Positions 62,701 to 64,000 of a DNA stretch of 64,000 nucleotides are shown here, piece after piece. The notes below the pieces were generated by a model. It was not told where the DNA came from. It searched no databases and worked only from the letters and a program-made list of their open reading frames with translations. Source of the stretch: Gemmatimonadota bacterium (GTDB lineage: Bacteria; Gemmatimonadota; Gemmatimonadetes; Gemmatimonadales; GWC2-71-9); NCBI GenBank assembly GCA_022710485.1, contig JAKLGU010000005.1:100661-164660 (forward strand). Direction: 5' to 3'. Position numbers and translations under genes: made by a program. The number at the start of each line of letters is the position of its first letter. Position 1 is the first letter of the stretch.

Positions 62701-63432
62701 GACATCGTCGCGAACCGGCGGCTCGAGGCGCGTGCGGTGGTCGGGTTCTTCCCCGCCGCGCGGCAGGGGGGTGACGACATCGCGCTGTACATCGACGACA
62801 GCCGCCGGGAGGTCCGCGCCGTCATCCACACCTTGCGGCAGCAGGTGGCCAAGGCGGAGGGACGCGCCAACCGCGCGCTCGCGGACTACGTGGCGCCGGC
62901 GGACGTGGCGCCCGACTACCTCGGGCTCTTCGCGGTGACCACCGGGCACGGGCTGGACAAGATCGTCGCGGCCCGCGAGGCGGCGCACGACGACTACGGC
63001 GCCATCATGGCCAAGGTGCTGGCCGACCGGCTGGCCGAGGCCTTCGCCGAGCGCCTGCACGAGCTGGTGCGGACGGAGCTCTGGGGGTATGCGGCGGGCG
63101 AGGCGCTCGACAACGCGGCGCTGATCCGGGAGCAGTACCAGGGCATCCGCCCCGCGCCCGGCTACCCGGCGTGTCCGGAGCACACCGAGAAGCGGACCAT
63201 CCTCACGCTGTTGGAGGCGGACCGGCGCGCGGGCATCACGCTGACCGAGAGCTGCGCGATGCTGCCGACCGCCTCGGTGAGCGGGATGTACTTCTGGCAC
63301 CCCGGGGCCGCCTACTTCGGCGTGGGCCGCATCGGCCGCGACCAGGTCGAGGACTACGCGCGCCGCAAGGGATGGAGCGTGGCGGAAGCGGAGGAGTGGC
63401 TCGCCCCCAACCTGGGATACGAGCGTGGCTGA
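59719..63432 (+). CDS. metH: Cobalamin-dependent methionine synthase
   Basis: 1237 residues from GTG 59719 (GGAG 6 nt upstream; TTG 59704 is less likely). All four modules: homocysteine/zinc domain (~20-340, GGCCGTT zinc cysteines with VVGEF context), pterin domain (~355-620, [22 protein letters not shown]), cobalamin domain (~640-880, [11 protein letters not shown] with the axial His), and AdoMet-activation domain (~890-1230, [15 protein letters not shown]). Transfers methyl from 5-methyltetrahydrofolate to homocysteine. Controlled by the SAM-II element. A second homocysteine methyltransferase gene follows. Confidence 0.97.
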   Translation: MTSFPGPAFPARARRLAALERLLTERILVLDGAMGTMIQRHDLTEADFRGERFAAHSSDLRGCNDLLCLTRPDIIGGIHDAYLDAGADIIESNSFNATSIALADYALSPLARELNRAAAAVARAAADRAEAHEPGHFRYVAGAIGPTNRTASLSPDVNDPGHRNVDFDTLATAYREAVEGLVEGGADILLVETIFDTLNAKAAIFAIEECFERWGARLPVVISGTVVDQSGRTLSGQTVEAFWLAVSHARPLAVGLNCALGARALRAHLQELSRVAPVRISVYPNAGLPNAFGGYDETPAELAAVVGEFAQHGLVNIVGGCCGTTPDHIRAVAEAVRGVPPRHPPEQEPRLRLSGLEPLVVGPTTNFVNIGERTNVTGSRRFAKLILDGQFEAALEVARQQVDNGAQLIDVNMDEGMLDAVAAMTRFLRLAAVEPGIAKVPVMIDSSRWEVLEAGLKCVQGKSVVNSISLKEGEEPFLRQARLVRRYGAAVVVMAFDEQGQADTVERKLAIARRAYDLLTSKAGFPPEDIILDPNVFAIGTGLEEHATYGLAFIEATRRIKAELPHVSVSGGISNVSFSFRGNDPVREAIHAVFLFHAIRAGLDMGIVNAGQLALYDDLPADLRERVEDLVLNRRADATERLLAVAASVAGQAMSAGPDLRWREGSVHERLVHSLVEGLTDWIEADTEEARQQAAHPLDVIEGALMDGMNEVGDRFGAGRMFLPQVVKSARVMKRAVAHLIPYIEAAKARDGGRPKGRILLATVKGDVHDIGKNIVGVVLQCNNFEVFDLGVMVPAARILEEARERQVDLIGLSGLITPSLSEMAFVASELAREGFTQPLLIGGATTSRAHTAVRIAPAYGEPVVHVQDASRAVAVASSLLSDGLRPAFVAEARAAQARLRKEHESRDAVALRPLAEARRQAVRLEWPAPPPRPSYLGIREFTAYPLEELVSRIDWTPFFQAWELKGFYPAILDDPATGAAARELMADAERLLKDIVANRRLEARAVVGFFPAARQGGDDIALYIDDSRREVRAVIHTLRQQVAKAEGRANRALADYVAPADVAPDYLGLFAVTTGHGLDKIVAAREAAHDDYGAIMAKVLADRLAEAFAERLHELVRTELWGYAAGEALDNAALIREQYQGIRPAPGYPACPEHTEKRTILTLLEADRRAGITLTESCAMLPTASVSGMYFWHPGAAYFGVGRIGRDQVEDYARRKGWSVAEAEEWLAPNLGYERG

Positions 63433-63452
63433 GCCACGCGGAGGGACTCCGA

Positions 63453-64000
63453 ATGCCTGACCTGCGCAGCTTGCTGGCCGACGGCCATGTGCACGTGTCG
63501 GACGGCGCCATGGGAACGCTGCTCTACAGCAAGGGCATCTTCCTCAACGTCTGCTACGACGAGCTCAACCTCCGGCAGCCGGACATCATCCGGGAGATCC
63601 ACCGCGACTACGTCCGCGCCGGGGCCGAGCTGATCGAGACGAACACCTTCGGCGCCAACCCGCTGAAGCTGGCGCACCACGGGCTGGCCGCGGACACCGA
63701 GGCGATCAACGAGGCCGCCGCCCGGCTGGCCCGGGAGGCTGCCGGCGACCGGGCCGCGGTGGTGGGCGCCATCGGCCCGCTCGGCATCCGCATCGAGCCC
63801 TTCGGCGAGACGTCGGTGGCGGAGGCGCGCGCCGCCTTCGCGCGGCAGGCGGCGGGGCTGCTGGCCGGCGGCGTGGACGGCTTCCTGCTGGAGACCTTCA
63901 GCGACGTGGAAGAGCTCCGTGCGGCGGTGGACGCGATTCACGGCATCTCCGACCTGCCCATCATCGCCCAGATGACCGTCGGCGAGGACGGGCGGACGCA
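63453..64000 (+). CDS. Homocysteine S-methyltransferase domain protein (5' part)
   Basis: ATG 63453 with GGAGGG 8 nt upstream; frame is open at the window edge. 182 residues visible: SDGAMGTLLYSKGIFLNVCYDELNLRQPDIIREIHRDYVRAGAELIETNTFGANPLKLAHHGLAADTEAINEAAARLAREAAGDRA and VDGFLLETFSDVEELRAAVDAI. The sequence is close to the homocysteine-methyltransferase half of bifunctional homocysteine methyltransferase/methylenetetrahydrofolate reductases (YitJ-type). If so, the missing part is a MetF domain, supplying methyl-THF for MetH just upstream. The zinc ligand cysteines lie outside the window. Confidence 0.8.
   Translation, partial: MPDLRSLLADGHVHVSDGAMGTLLYSKGIFLNVCYDELNLRQPDIIREIHRDYVRAGAELIETNTFGANPLKLAHHGLAADTEAINEAAARLAREAAGDRAAVVGAIGPLGIRIEPFGETSVAEARAAFARQAAGLLAGGVDGFLLETFSDVEELRAAVDAIHGISDLPIIAQMTVGEDGRT

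Noticed and set aside
59470..63300. 1276-codon minus-strand frame opposite metH
   Set aside because: metH on the plus strand is complete with all four domains; the antisense frame has no recognisable domain.

Overview
The window is GC-rich, tightly packed bacterial DNA with no phage, transposon, CRISPR array, tRNA or rRNA gene that I can see. Gene content points to a Gemmatimonadota-like lineage, or a close relative near the Bacteroidota/FCB group. The reasons are TonB receptors with carboxypeptidase-regulatory-like N-termini, a PorV-family outer-membrane protein, a GWxTD-domain protein, and a very large secreted protein with a FlgD/type IX-like C-terminus. These sit beside aerobic functions such as heme O synthase, cytochrome c maturation and acetyl-CoA synthetase. 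This assignment is inference from families, not a database match. High GC produces very long open frames antisense to almost every real gene.

Layout. 1-5.4 kb: 5' part of a TonB receptor, an amino-acid permease, heme O synthase (ctaB) and an MsbA-like ABC exporter. 5.5-6.9 kb: an arylsulfotransferase-like lipoprotein. 7.2-19.3 kb (minus strand): a five-gene outer-membrane operon (TonB receptor, 1343-residue secreted protein, PorV-like protein, GWxTD protein, PPC-type lipoprotein) behind a promoter whose spacer holds a CRP/FNR-type dyad. 19.4-21.2 kb: M24 peptidase and a V4R-like protein, overlapping by four bases. 21.3-27.0 kb: eight contiguous genes (ECF sigma factor, zinc anti-sigma factor, DUF92 membrane protein, FAD oxidoreductase, flavin reductase, methyltransferase, SRPBCC cyclase, ketosynthase), the best candidate here for an undescribed biosynthetic system.

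27-33 kb: aquaporin, ccmABCD with an upstream response regulator and STAS protein, then acs. 33-41 kb: kup, a VKOR/DsbA oxidative-folding pair, OsmC, a CDP-alcohol phosphatidyltransferase, a cAMP-binding-type protein and a fused M16 peptidase. 41-50.8 kb: TPR protein, a TetR-controlled RND-independent tripartite efflux operon (TolC/EmrA/EmrB), a secreted protein, P5C dehydrogenase and a WtpA-like binding protein. 50.8-59.6 kb: PAP2 phosphatase, CutA, Yip1, a barrel-plus-helical fusion protein, a YfcC-type carrier, GNAT, an acyl-ACP desaturase-like protein, YggT and YggU. 59.6-64 kb: a SAM-II riboswitch followed by full-length metH and the start of a second homocysteine methyltransferase, i.e. 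a SAM-sensing methionine module.

Intergenic DNA also carries short repeat families that sit exactly on gene ends: two near-identical long palindromes that begin at TAG stop codons, and two arrays of an 8-bp unit.
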